Positions 1-8,225 of a stretch of DNA of 64,000 nucleotides are shown here, piece by piece (position 1 is the first letter of the stretch; each line of letters begins with the position of its first letter). The position numbers and the translations under genes were made by a program. The stretch is taken from the NCBI GenBank assembly GCA_947462925.1, contig CANHQP010000014.1:1-64000 (forward strand), written 5' to 3'. The stretch is from Flavobacteriia bacterium (GTDB taxonomy: Bacteria; Bacteroidota; Bacteroidia; Flavobacteriales_D; Crocinitomicaceae). The notes under the pieces are model-generated. The model searched no databases. It saw only the letters and a list, made by a program, of their open reading frames with translations, and was not told the origin of the DNA.

Positions 1-68
1 ATTTCCTTGAATTTAGATTTACATTCAGCTTCATTCGGATAATTATTGAAAAATTCTACTAACTTCAT
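1..68 (-). CDS. N-terminus of probable IS1595-family transposase (cut by window edge)
   Basis: Reading leftward from an ATG at 66-68 gives 22 codons that stay open to the window edge, beginning MKLVEFFNNYPNEAECKSKF. From memory, this opening (hydrophobic start, FFxxYPxExxCKxxF) resembles the N-terminus of IS1595-family transposases of Bacteroidota, just ahead of their zinc-ribbon domain. The CxxC ribbon and the DDE-type catalytic core lie outside the window, so the assignment rests on the first 22 residues only. No terminal inverted repeat can be recognised between 69 and 157 because the other end is not visible. Confidence 0.45.
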   Translation of the reverse strand, partial: MKLVEFFNNYPNEAECKSKFKE

Positions 69-157
69 ATTACTAATTTTGTACAAAGTTCGTGTTGGTG
101 GACGTAATCTAATTATGTTCTACTGGTATAGTTTACGATATGCATTAAAAATTAATA

Positions 158-1030
158 TTATTGAATTACAAAGTTGATTGGCATTTGGAAATAACTATCC
201 ACATTTTTACCATTTTTCTTTGCAGGTTTCCAAATTGGCATTTTGCTGATAACGCGTTTTGCTTCAGCGTCACATTCGGGACATTCGTCAAATGGTCTGA
301 TTACTTTGATTCTTGAAATCTCTCCTTTTTTGTCTACTACAAATTGGAAATAACTTTTTCCTTGAATTCCTAATTCTAATGGTAGTGAAGGATATTGAAG
401 GTTTTTCCCTAAAAATTCCATCAACTTTGATCTTCCTCCAGGAAAATGAGCTTCTTCATCCACATCGATAAAAGGTTCATCTACTGGGTCAATTATCTCA
501 ATTGGTCCTTTGTCTTTTTTTGTTTCATTAATGATGGGATCAAAAGGATCTTTTTCATCCCCAATAATCTTTTCACTACCAGATTTTATGTCTGGATCAA
601 TTTCAAGTTTTGGGTCAATGATATCATCATCCGTCACTTTTAATTCATTGAATTCATTTTGTGGTTGTGGAGTTGATTTAGAAGTCTCTATTTTTTCTAT
701 TTCTACATCCGGTTTTTTAGGTTCAATCTGAAAAGGTATTGTATCCCATTCTGTTGTAGGAGGAATTTCAATAGCTACCGTTGGATTTGATTTTACTAAC
801 ATAAACGTTCCATAGGCTGCACCCATACTTCCAACCATTCCAACAAGAATCAAAAGCATTCTTTTGTTGTAATCCCTTCTCATGATGTAAGCTCCATAAT
901 TTTTGTTTCTGTTTTTGAAAACAACATCATTTCTGACATCTGATGTTACTTGTTGCCAATTTTTAGCAGAGAAATAATCGTACAATGACACAAGTAGTAC
1001 AATTGCGATAATACTGAAAATAATTACCAT
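158..1030 (-). CDS. TonB-like energy transducer
   Basis: A TonB-type protein couples the inner-membrane proton gradient to outer-membrane receptors. The 290 residues hold a hydrophobic segment at 2-18, the Bacteroidota TonB signature KNRNKNYGAY at 39-48, a second membrane segment at about 58-78, and a Pro/Asp/Glu-rich periplasmic spacer (80-195). A TonB C-terminal domain follows (200-290), with the YP pair at 213-214 and a WKPA motif near 267. Two cysteines (ECPECD, near 250) lie within that domain. ExbB/ExbD genes are not adjacent, so this is a stand-alone copy. The gene follows a long hairpin-containing leader. Family membership is confident; the receptor it serves is unknown. Confidence 0.88.
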   Translation of the reverse strand: MVIIFSIIAIVLLVSLYDYFSAKNWQQVTSDVRNDVVFKNRNKNYGAYIMRRDYNKRMLLILVGMVGSMGAAYGTFMLVKSNPTVAIEIPPTTEWDTIPFQIEPKKPDVEIEKIETSKSTPQPQNEFNELKVTDDDIIDPKLEIDPDIKSGSEKIIGDEKDPFDPIINETKKDKGPIEIIDPVDEPFIDVDEEAHFPGGRSKLMEFLGKNLQYPSLPLELGIQGKSYFQFVVDKKGEISRIKVIRPFDECPECDAEAKRVISKMPIWKPAKKNGKNVDSYFQMPINFVIQ

Positions 1031-1060
1031 GACTTTTAGTTTTAGCGATTAATAAAAAAA

Positions 1061-1091
1061 GAATTGAACGTTATGTTTAGTAATTCAATTC
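1061..1091 (-). terminator. Hairpin plus T-run in front of tonB (terminator or attenuator)
   Basis: On the minus strand GAATTGAA and TTCAATTC form a perfect 8-bp stem with a 15-nt loop, followed directly by seven T (the A-run at 1054-1060 on the plus strand). It has the form of an intrinsic terminator with an AT-rich stem. It lies only 30 nt upstream of the tonB start, so it could stop read-through from the 1641 gene or act as an attenuator in the tonB leader. Confidence 0.5.
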
Positions 1092-1132
1092 CAGCATCTG
1101 ATTTAACTTTTCTTTTGGCGCCTTAAAAGTTC

Positions 1133-1154
1133 AAATGAAAGTTTCGTTTCATTT
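1133..1154. other. Inverted repeat in the tonB leader region
   Basis: AAATGAAA and TTTCATTT form a perfect 8-bp inverted repeat around a 6-nt loop. CTTAAAA on one side and TTTTAAG on the other could extend the stem with a small internal loop. Together with the 1061-1091 hairpin it makes the region before tonB unusually structured. No T-run follows on either strand. A TATGTTTG box (TAnnTTTG) on the minus strand at 1180-1187 lies just upstream, so the hairpin may be in the 5' untranslated leader. Confidence 0.35.
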
Positions 1155-1591
1155 TTTAAGTTTTCATTAGATGCTTAACCAAACATAAAAAAATTAAGTG
1201 TTGAAAAAATTAAAAAACCCTATTGTGTTTGGTTGCTTTATTAAATGGTATTAAATTTCGTTTTAAATGAACTTTAAAATGAATAATTGCCTTGGAAAGT
1301 ACTTTAAATAAAAGGTTTTGGTAATTTCAACTCTATTTTTTCAACTGTATTTATCGTTGATTGTAAGGTGTTGGCCGCTGATTTTACTATTAATCTTTAA
1401 ATTGTTCGCGATTTATTCAAAATTTATCAAATTGAGGGGGTAGCCCTCTAGCATAGGTTTTAGATAGCAGTTACTTTTACAACATCATTCAATATAATGA
1501 TATTGGATTGTTTAAGTTGATTCAAATTCTGTTTTTTTTGTTTTAAAGATTTTGATCTGCTGCTGCTAAGAAACAATCAAATTCAAATGGT

Positions 1592-1619
1592 TTTCAGGAG
1601 TTCACACTAGCTCCTGAAA
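1592..1619 (-). terminator. Hairpin downstream of the T9SS type B gene
   Basis: TTTCAGGAG and CTCCTGAAA form a perfect 9-bp stem with a 10-nt loop, 22 nt beyond the stop codon of the leftward gene ending at 1641. There is no T-run after it on the minus strand, so it is a weak intrinsic terminator or a 3'-end stabilising hairpin. Confidence 0.45.
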
Positions 1620-1640
1620 GCTTTTTGAAATCCACAAAAA

Positions 1641-3974
1641 TTATCTCATTAAAGTTACATGGCCAGAAATGATTTTTCTGTCATCACTATTCATTAAGTT
1701 GAAGGCAATTTTCCATGTGTATGTACCATCTGAAACCATTTCGCCTCTTTGATTGGTGCCATCCCAACCAATGGAGTCGTCCTTTGTTTCATATACAATT
1801 TCTCCCCAGCGATTGAAAATCAACATTTCAAATCTAGCTGGATCAAATCCTGTTGTGAAAATTGGTTGAAATATTTGATTTAGCTCATTTCCATCAGGCG
1901 TAAACGCGTTGGGAACGTAGTAAATTACATTTTCTATTAATGGCAATTTTTGAGTGATTGAATCAATACAGCCTTGGGCTGAAAAGGCATACAATGTTAC
2001 CCAAAAACCATCAGAAGCATTCATAGTATACCCGTGAATCGGCGAGCTTTGTGTTGAATTTGTCAGATCTCCAAAATCCCAAAAGTAAGTTGTAGCATTT
2101 TCGGAAAGATTGAAAAAATGTGCAGTTAAATTGGACTCACTTAGACTAGTTGGGTTGATTTCAAAGTTTGCCAAAGGTTTCAAATCTGTACAGATATAAT
2201 CCATCAAAAGTAAGCTTGCAGCGCAGCCGTTTGTTGATGTAACAGTTAATTCAACATCATTACATCCTTCATTGAAGTATGTGTGAATAGGATTTGGTTC
2301 TATGCTTGTACTACCATCTCCAAACTTCCATGCATAACTTTGAATATTGTTCAAGTTACTTGAGAATTGTGTTTGAATTGGTGAACAACCATTTAATACA
2401 CTTGCTTCAAATTGTATCGCAGGGTTTGGATTGACTGTTACTAAAACTTCATCAACAGCGACGCAGCCAAATTCGTTTGATCCTGTGACTGAATAAATCT
2501 GAGTAGCCGATGGTTGAAAGGCAATTCCGTCTTGAACATTTTGGTTCCATGTGTAATTACTTCCGCCAATTGCGTTTAAAGTAACAAATTCGCCTTCACA
2601 GATGTTTATGTCATTTCCAGCAAAGATTGTTGGAATTGGGCTTACAATTATTGTAATACTGCCTTGTGCTAGGCAATTTCCTAGCATCCCGGAAACATTG
2701 AATGTTGTTGTAACGGATGGCGAAGCAAGCACTGCTGCATCGGTATTTGTTGTCAATCCATTTGCGTTTTGCCAAAGATAGCTGTTCATCCCACTCGCTG
2801 TAAGCGAAACTGTTTCTCCAGTACAAATTGAATCCGCAGAAGTAGCAATCAAAATATTTATTGAATTGCTAACCGTGATAGTTACAGTATTAATTGCGAC
2901 ACAATTGCCGATTGAACCAGTTACTTGGTAGGTCGTTGTAGCAATTGGTGAAACAGTGAATTGATTCCCACTTCCAAGTCCATTATCCCAATTGTAAGTT
3001 GTTGCTCCTGTCGCTGAAATGACGGTACTTTCTCCTGGACAAATAGTGGTAGCACCTTGCACGGAAATTGATGGACTATTTACAAGTGTAACATTGATAA
3101 AACTTGGATTTCCATTAGTGATAATACCACAAATTTCAGTGGAAGGGACAACTTGAATAGTATATGTACCTGCGGGAGTTGTGTTCCAATCGACGGAAAT
3201 CTGGTTTGAAGTGGAGGCATTATTAGGAGATGTGAATTGCGCAGTAGGCGGGAGCCCGCTCCATGAATAGTTGGTGTTTGGAACTGCAATCACACTTAAA
3301 GTTTGTGAATTTCCAATACAAATTTCGTTGTCTCCTGTTATCAATGAAGTATTTGGTATTGGCTGATTTAAAGCTGGCGATGTAATTCTTACTTCATCAA
3401 TAAAAAGTAATTCATCTCTTCGGTTGGTAGTTACAGATAAAGTAAAATAGAATTCAGTTACGCATGTTGGAATGTTCCACGAAAACTGATTGTTTGCGAT
3501 GTTAAAATTAGCATTACTGTTTCCTGTTGCAATGGTTGTTGCTGTTTGAGCTACTCCATTATGATAGGCAGTAAAAATCAAGTTTTCATTTGAATCCCAA
3601 CCTGTTCCAACGCAAACTGGAAAACGATTTCCCCAGTTGAAAGAAAGTGTTCTATTGAAATTACTACTTCCTGCAATGTCAATGTTTTCAAAGGTAAATG
3701 TATTTAAGACATCAGTTCCATTTCCCGATCCACCGTCAAAACAGCTTCCACCTCCAGTGTTTCCTCCAATTACGAGTGATTTTGTGCCAGAAATGTAATT
3801 AGCGGGCGAGAAAGTTTCGGATTGTGCGATATTGTCTGCACCGGTAGATGTAAAATTCCAATTATCGCCAACTTCACCGCCTTGAAATGCAATTGTGATT
3901 TGGGCAAAAAAGGATTGATTTAGTAGAAAAAGAATCGAGGCAACTAAACAAATTTTTCTCACGATAAATTCCAA
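1641..3974 (-). CDS. Secreted T9SS type B sorting-domain protein with PKD/Ig-like repeats
   Basis: A 777-residue cell-surface or secreted protein. An N-terminal signal peptide (about 1-24, ending FFAQ) is followed by a beta-rich region and several Ig-like repeats (roughly 210-520) that share phrases such as ATTYxVTGS and TVTITVS. A PKD domain follows with the typical WKFGDGS and HTY phrases, then a second WDFGD PKD-like module. The last about 90 residues are the gliding-motility-associated CHU C-terminal domain, shown by VPNAFTPDGNELNQIF, FNRWGEIVYE, WDGT and DGTYTWKI. That domain directs T9SS export and surface attachment. Ligand and function are unknown; an adhesin or matrix role is inferred. 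Confidence 0.88.
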   Translation of the reverse strand: MEFIVRKICLVASILFLLNQSFFAQITIAFQGGEVGDNWNFTSTGADNIAQSETFSPANYISGTKSLVIGGNTGGGSCFDGGSGNGTDVLNTFTFENIDIAGSSNFNRTLSFNWGNRFPVCVGTGWDSNENLIFTAYHNGVAQTATTIATGNSNANFNIANNQFSWNIPTCVTEFYFTLSVTTNRRDELLFIDEVRITSPALNQPIPNTSLITGDNEICIGNSQTLSVIAVPNTNYSWSGLPPTAQFTSPNNASTSNQISVDWNTTPAGTYTIQVVPSTEICGIITNGNPSFINVTLVNSPSISVQGATTICPGESTVISATGATTYNWDNGLGSGNQFTVSPIATTTYQVTGSIGNCVAINTVTITVSNSINILIATSADSICTGETVSLTASGMNSYLWQNANGLTTNTDAAVLASPSVTTTFNVSGMLGNCLAQGSITIIVSPIPTIFAGNDINICEGEFVTLNAIGGSNYTWNQNVQDGIAFQPSATQIYSVTGSNEFGCVAVDEVLVTVNPNPAIQFEASVLNGCSPIQTQFSSNLNNIQSYAWKFGDGSTSIEPNPIHTYFNEGCNDVELTVTSTNGCAASLLLMDYICTDLKPLANFEINPTSLSESNLTAHFFNLSENATTYFWDFGDLTNSTQSSPIHGYTMNASDGFWVTLYAFSAQGCIDSITQKLPLIENVIYYVPNAFTPDGNELNQIFQPIFTTGFDPARFEMLIFNRWGEIVYETKDDSIGWDGTNQRGEMVSDGTYTWKIAFNLMNSDDRKIISGHVTLMR

Positions 3975-4036
3975 ACTTTTCTCAATTTAAATGGTTTTGG
4001 TAAACATTTACCTCAAGGATTTCATTTAAATTTTTG

Positions 4037-4044
4037 CAAAGGTA
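4037..4044 (-). promoter_or_regulatory. -7 promoter box (TACCTTTG) of the T9SS type B gene
   Basis: On the minus strand TACCTTTG matches the Bacteroidota -7 consensus TAnnTTTG, 63 nt upstream of the ATG at 3974. No clear -33 TTTG box is visible. Confidence 0.45.
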
Positions 4045-4228
4045 CGGTCATTGATTGGATCTGTCACTAAATTAATATCACCAAAATGTTAACAAATTTA
4101 AATAGTTGTGTTTATAGTTTTATCGAGAACAATAAATCTTAAATTATACTACAAATGCTTTATTTTTTTCTCACTTAATGTATTGGAAATTTGTAAGTTT
4201 GGTTTGGTAACTTGTGATTTTCTTGAAT

Positions 4229-4816
4229 TTATTCTACCACTTCAATGGCAACTTCATTTTTTCTATCAATTACATCCCAAGGGGCATTGTAACCCATGTA
4301 CATAAAATCTCCCTTTGTTTTTATTTCGTTTTTGGTTAAAATTGCTGCCAATTTAGAGCGATGGTTTTCTATCTTTTCATCAGAAGAAAATCCACCATAA
4401 GTGATAACGGCTAGGGTTTTAGCTGATTCTTCGACAATTTTTACTTGTGGTGAATTTGGTGTTGGCAAATCTGTTTGCTTGTAACTTTTCGGCATGACAA
4501 AATACATCGTTGCACTATCGCCAATACTCATCACCACTGGGGAGGTCATTGCTATTTTTTGGCTTTTTTCATTTCCTCCAAAGATGTAACCGGCAATGGT
4601 TCTAAATCCATCACTTCCCTGTTTATCAAAAGAATTTCCAGATAAAGCTGTTTTTGCAACAATCATATTTGGATATAGTCTTATTTCTACGTCTTCTATG
4701 GTTTTTAAAACTTTATATTCAGGAGTTTCTGTTCCTTTACTTGTAAATGACATAGCTAATACTGTTATTACGACAAGTCCAATAATTGCTGTTGGTATCC
4801 AAATGATTTTACTCAT
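4229..4816 (-). CDS. SOUL-family haem-binding protein
   Basis: The 195-residue product has an N-terminal membrane anchor or signal (about 5-25) and a SOUL/HBP domain. Family hallmarks include the opening PEYKVLKTIEDVEIRLYP, the FRTIAGYIFGGNEKSQKIAM stretch, the phrase MTSPVV, and the MYFVMPKSY segment. SOUL proteins bind haem or other porphyrins; bacterial members are poorly characterised. The N-terminal hydrophobic segment suggests a periplasmic face location. It stands alone, between the T9SS gene and the divergent arsenic operon. Family membership is confident, the physiological role is not. Confidence 0.87.
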   Translation of the reverse strand: MSKIIWIPTAIIGLVVITVLAMSFTSKGTETPEYKVLKTIEDVEIRLYPNMIVAKTALSGNSFDKQGSDGFRTIAGYIFGGNEKSQKIAMTSPVVMSIGDSATMYFVMPKSYKQTDLPTPNSPQVKIVEESAKTLAVITYGGFSSDEKIENHRSKLAAILTKNEIKTKGDFMYMGYNAPWDVIDRKNEVAIEVVE

Positions 4817-5050
4817 AATCTCTTTTTTAAGCTAAACAATTATTAAACGATTTAGTTCAAGTTGTGAAGATTGGGAAAATACGAATTTTAATTGTTTATA
4901 GCTCGAAGTTTATAAAAAGCAGTGAAATCAGCTATTTAAGTTTAAATGATGTAAATCTGTTTTCACTTCAATATTAGACTTTGAATAGAGGGAAATTTAC
5001 TTTTTTATTTTTTTGTGAGTTTTTTCATTTATGATTCAAAACCTTTATCG

Positions 5051-5066
5051 TAATATTGCAATATTA
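5051..5066. promoter_or_regulatory. Probable ArsR operator palindrome
   Basis: TAATATTGCAATATTA is a perfect 16-bp palindrome, 16 nt before the arsR ATG. ArsR/SmtB repressors typically bind AT-rich imperfect palindromes in their own promoter, so this is the likely autoregulatory site. Binding by this protein is inferred from position and symmetry. Confidence 0.6.
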
Positions 5067-5082
5067 AAATAAATACATAAAG

Positions 5083-5415
5083 ATGGGCGCTACAAAGTCG
5101 GAACATTTTACAGAAAAGCAAAATCAAATTGCGACCTTGGCAAAGGCACTTGGTCATCCTGCGCGAGTAGCTATTATTCAATATTTATTGAAAGTAGATA
5201 CTTGTATTTGTGGAGATATTGTGAACGAATTGCCTTTGGCGCAGCCTACGGTTTCTCAACATTTGCGAGAATTAAAATCCGCTGGCTTAATCAAGGGAAA
5301 CATAGAAGGAAATTCAATTTGCTATTGTATCGACGAAACTGCGTTAGAAATTTTTAAACAGTTTTTTGCCCATGTAGAAGATGGTTTAGATGAGAAGAAA
5401 AAAAGATGTTGTTGA
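5083..5415 (+). CDS. arsR: ArsR-family metalloregulator
   Basis: A 110-residue winged-helix repressor of the ArsR/SmtB family and first gene of the arsenic operon. The domain spans about residues 15-95, with the recognition region LPLAQPTVSQHLRELKSAGL. The sequence DTCICGD carries the Cys-x-Cys pair at the start of the DNA-binding helix that senses As(III) in classical ArsR proteins. A second vicinal cysteine pair ends the protein (KKKRCC) and could add a ligand. The gene is followed 18 nt later by the DUF6428 gene and preceded by a perfect palindrome at 5051-5066. It is expected to release DNA when As(III)/Sb(III) binds. Confidence 0.92.
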   Translation: MGATKSEHFTEKQNQIATLAKALGHPARVAIIQYLLKVDTCICGDIVNELPLAQPTVSQHLRELKSAGLIKGNIEGNSICYCIDETALEIFKQFFAHVEDGLDEKKKRCC

Positions 5416-5433
5416 ACATAATAATTAGAAATT

Positions 5434-5907
5434 ATGAAATTATCAGAAGTTAAAGAAGCCTTGAGCAAATCAGACTCAGTGGTTTTTCAATTGCCAAATC
5501 ACAGTTTTGTTCCAGCGCATTTTCACATTACAGAGGTTGGTTTAATTACCAAAAATTTCATTGATTGTGGAGGCGTTGTTAGACAAGAGAAAGTAATTAA
5601 TTTCCAATTGTGGGAAGCAAACGATTTTGATCATCGCTTGGCTCCAAGTAAATTATTAGGAATTATCGAAAAATCAGAAGCGATTTTCAATTTTGACGAC
5701 TTGGATATTGAAGTAGAATACCAAACAGATACAATTGGCAAATTTGGATTAGATTTTGATGGAATTTCGTTTCAGTTGACCAACAAACAAACCGCTTGTT
5801 TAGCCGAAGATGCTTGTGGAATTCCTGCTTCCAAACAAAAATTAAAATTAGTTGATTTAGGTTCAGATGCAGCGGCTTGTTGCACTCCTGGCGGTGGATG
5901 CTGTTAA
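5434..5907 (+). CDS. DUF6428 family protein with Cys-rich tail
   Basis: A 157-residue soluble protein I assign to the DUF6428 family, which recurs in arsenic operons of Bacteroidota; the biochemical function is not established. It opens MKLSEVKEALSKSDSVVFQL, followed by a compact alpha/beta domain containing HFHITEVG. The last ten residues carry two vicinal cysteine pairs separated by a Gly-rich turn (CCTPGGGCC), and other cysteines lie near residues 46, 123 and 129. Its place between arsR and the pump, together with this tail, suggests soft-metal binding, perhaps as an As(III) chaperone or buffer. That role is inference. Confidence 0.75.
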   Translation: MKLSEVKEALSKSDSVVFQLPNHSFVPAHFHITEVGLITKNFIDCGGVVRQEKVINFQLWEANDFDHRLAPSKLLGIIEKSEAIFNFDDLDIEVEYQTDTIGKFGLDFDGISFQLTNKQTACLAEDACGIPASKQKLKLVDLGSDAAACCTPGGGCC

Positions 5908-5916
5908 TTTTTTCAG

Positions 5917-6528
5917 ATGGAAAACACAAGCAAAAATCATTGGGAAACGGTTTATCAGACTAAAAGTCCGAATGAGGTGAGTTGGACACAAGATGTTCCA
6001 AAGACTTCACTTGACTTTATCGAATCATTTGGCGTTTCAAAATCAACTGCAATTATCGATATTGGAGGAGGAGATAGTAAATTGGTTGATCACCTTTTGG
6101 CATTAGGGTATGAAAATATTACTGTATTGGATATTTCCGCAAAAGCCATTGATCGTGCGCGATTGAGATTGGGATCTAAGGCTGAAAAAGTTAATTGGAT
6201 TGTAAGCGACATAACAGATTTTCAACCCAAAATGCATTATTCCGTTTGGCATGATCGCGCTGCATTTCACTTTTTGACGCTAGATTCACAGAAGGAAAAG
6301 TATGTTGAACTGGTGAATCAATTCGTTGATGATTATTTGGTAATCGGAACATTCTCAGAAAATGGACCTTTGAAATGCAGTGGATTGGAAATTCAACAAT
6401 ATTCCATTGAATCGCTTGAGGAACAGTTTGCTCCAAAGTTTGAGATGATTGAATCGAAGTATGAAGATCATCAAACACCTTTTGAAACCATTCAAAATTT
6501 TGTGTTTGGCGCATTTAAAAAGAAATAA
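5917..6528 (+). CDS. Class I SAM-dependent methyltransferase in ars operon
   Basis: A 203-residue Rossmann-fold methyltransferase. The SAM-binding motif is IIDIGGGDSKLVDHLL (about 46-61), followed by the acidic strand end VLDISAKAI and a motif-II-like WIVSDITDF. The opening HWETVYQTKSPNEVSW is typical of small methyltransferases of the thiopurine/tellurite/aconitate type. It is not a canonical ArsM: only one cysteine is visible (in LKCSGLE), whereas ArsM enzymes use three or four conserved ones. It sits 9 nt after DUF6428 and one base before the ArsC-like gene, so co-transcription is nearly certain. The substrate is unknown. Confidence 0.82.
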   Translation: MENTSKNHWETVYQTKSPNEVSWTQDVPKTSLDFIESFGVSKSTAIIDIGGGDSKLVDHLLALGYENITVLDISAKAIDRARLRLGSKAEKVNWIVSDITDFQPKMHYSVWHDRAAFHFLTLDSQKEKYVELVNQFVDDYLVIGTFSENGPLKCSGLEIQQYSIESLEEQFAPKFEMIESKYEDHQTPFETIQNFVFGAFKKK

Positions 6529-6529
6529 T

Positions 6530-7162
6530 ATGTTTCCTAAAATTCAACAGATTTGCAGTGATTTGATTCAGAGATTTGATTCAATTTCACCAGAAAGAAA
6601 AGCTACTTTAGTTAAAATTTCAGATTATATGCAAATGAAATTGGACGAAAAACTTCCAGTTCAATTGATGTATGTTTGCACGCACAATTCACGCAGGAGT
6701 CATTTTGGACAAATTTGGTCTGCGGTTGCAGCCGAGTATTTTTCGATTCCTCATGTCAGAACTTTTTCTGGCGGAACGGAAGCTACTTCCTTTAATCCAA
6801 ATGCGATTCAAGCTTTGAAAGATTCAGGTTTTGAGATTTTCACAGCGGAATCAACAAACGATAATCCGAGATATATTGTTCAATTTGGCGAGAATCAAGA
6901 GACAATTTGTTTTTCAAAAGTTTACGATGATTCTGCGAATCCGTCCACTGAATTTGCGGCAATCATGACATGTTCAGACGCGGAAGAAAATTGTCCATTT
7001 ATTCCAGGAGTTGAGTTGCGTGTTGCGACCACTTATGAAGATCCGAAAAAATTTGACGACACAGCTTTGCAAAGTGAAAAGTACTCGGAACGTTCTAATC
7101 AAATTGCGATGGAAATATTGTATGTATTTTCAATATTAAAAAAAAGTCATGACAACAGATAA
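6530..7162 (+). CDS. ArsC-like low-molecular-weight phosphatase / arsenate reductase
   Basis: A 210-residue protein of the low-molecular-weight tyrosine phosphatase fold. The P-loop CX5R is seen in YVCTHNSRRSHFGQIW, and a later TCSDAEENCPFIPG segment carries two more cysteines that could serve the Cys relay of thioredoxin-linked ArsC. Compared with classical ArsC (about 135 residues) it has an N-terminal helical extension (about 1-40) and an insert. The start at 6530 leaves one base after the methyltransferase stop and gives a sensible N-terminus (MFPKIQQICSDLI). It would reduce As(V) to As(III) for the ACR3 pump, which overlaps it by 14 nt. Reductase rather than phosphatase activity is inferred from context. 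Confidence 0.82.
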   Translation: MFPKIQQICSDLIQRFDSISPERKATLVKISDYMQMKLDEKLPVQLMYVCTHNSRRSHFGQIWSAVAAEYFSIPHVRTFSGGTEATSFNPNAIQALKDSGFEIFTAESTNDNPRYIVQFGENQETICFSKVYDDSANPSTEFAAIMTCSDAEENCPFIPGVELRVATTYEDPKKFDDTALQSEKYSERSNQIAMEILYVFSILKKSHDNR

Positions 7163-8207
7163 TTTGATACCACATTCTGAAAGAAAAAAATTGAGTTTTT
7201 TAGATCGATTTTTAACCGTTTGGATTTTTCTAGCGATGGGAGTTGGAGTTGCCATCGGTTATTTTTTTCCGACAGCAGATGATTTTATTAATTCTTTTTC
7301 AACTGGAACAACCAATATTCCGCTTGCCATTGGCTTGATATTAATGATGTATCCGCCTTTGACTAAAGTGCAATTTTCTAAAATCCCGAAGGTAATGGCA
7401 AAACCAAAATTGTTGGGAATTTCATTTTTTATCACTTGGATTGTTGGACCATTTTTGATGTTTTCGTTGGCCGTTTTATTTTTGAAAGATTATCCTGAAT
7501 ACATGACAGGATTGATTGTGATTGGTTTGGCTCCATGTATTGCGATGGTGATTGTTTGGAATGAATTGGCGGAGGGAAACCGCGAATTGGTTGCAGGTTT
7601 GGTTGGCATCAATAGTTTGTTGCAAGTATTCTTTTTCAGTTTGTATGCTTATTTCTATCTCGAAATTATGTTGCCACTTTTTGGAATTAAAGCATTGAGT
7701 ATCGATATTACAGTAATAGAAATTGCAAAAACCGTTGGGATTTATTTAGGAATTCCATTTGCATTGGCGGTGGTAAGTCGCTTTATTTTAATTAAAACAA
7801 AAGGAGAAAATTGGTTTGAGAATAAATATTTGCCTTTCATTTCTCCAATTACATTGATTGCGTTATTGTTTACCATCATTGTAATGTTTAGTTTAAAAGG
7901 GGCGATGATTGTTTCCATTCCTATGGATGTGTTGAAAATCGCATTGCCCTTGGTCATCTTTTTTGCAATTATGTTTTTGTTAATGTTTTTTGTCGCTAAA
8001 TTTTCTGGCGCTAGTTACGCTGATAATGCTGCACTTTCATTCACTGCATCTGGTAATAATTTCGAGTTAGCAATTGCAGTTTCAATTGGCGTTTTTGGAA
8101 TTAATTCAGGTCAAGCTTTTGCAGGAGTAATTGGTCCGTTGGTGGAAGTTCCGGCCTTGATTTTGATGGTTAATTTGGCTTTTTGGCTGAAGAAGAAATT
8201 GTATTAA
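7149..8207 (+). CDS. arsB: ACR3-family arsenite efflux permease
   Basis: A 352-residue inner-membrane permease of the ACR3 (BART superfamily) type with about ten hydrophobic segments. It carries the family's conserved core GLAPCIAMVIVWNELA, whose cysteine is essential in characterised Acr3 proteins, and the second-half signature FTASGNNFELAIAV. The N-terminus (LSFLDRFLTVWIFLAMGVGV) matches the usual ACR3 opening. It expels As(III) using the proton gradient. The ATG overlaps the end of the ArsC-like gene by 14 nt, which indicates translational coupling. By sequence this is ACR3, not the unrelated ArsB/NhaD-type pump, although the same gene symbol is often used. Confidence 0.95.
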   Translation: MTTDNLIPHSERKKLSFLDRFLTVWIFLAMGVGVAIGYFFPTADDFINSFSTGTTNIPLAIGLILMMYPPLTKVQFSKIPKVMAKPKLLGISFFITWIVGPFLMFSLAVLFLKDYPEYMTGLIVIGLAPCIAMVIVWNELAEGNRELVAGLVGINSLLQVFFFSLYAYFYLEIMLPLFGIKALSIDITVIEIAKTVGIYLGIPFALAVVSRFILIKTKGENWFENKYLPFISPITLIALLFTIIVMFSLKGAMIVSIPMDVLKIALPLVIFFAIMFLLMFFVAKFSGASYADNAALSFTASGNNFELAIAVSIGVFGINSGQAFAGVIGPLVEVPALILMVNLAFWLKKKLY

Positions 8208-8225
8208 TTGACATTTATTTTTGAA

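Larger units (their letters stand above)
1031..1640. other. 610-bp intergenic region
   Basis: No protein-coding gene is supported here on either strand. It contains the tonB leader structures (1061-1091, 1133-1154), a candidate minus-strand -7 box at 1180-1187, a small GC-rich inverted repeat (GAGGG/CCCTC, 1434-1448), and the hairpin at 1592-1619 downstream of the T9SS gene. The rest is AT-rich sequence without a recognisable feature. Confidence 0.5.

Noticed and set aside
1434-1448. GAGGG/CCCTC hairpin as a terminator
   Set aside because: Only a 5-bp stem, and no T-run on either strand.
5687-5929. Leftward reading frame over the DUF6428 gene
   Set aside because: Antisense to a well-supported gene inside a compact operon; no family resemblance.
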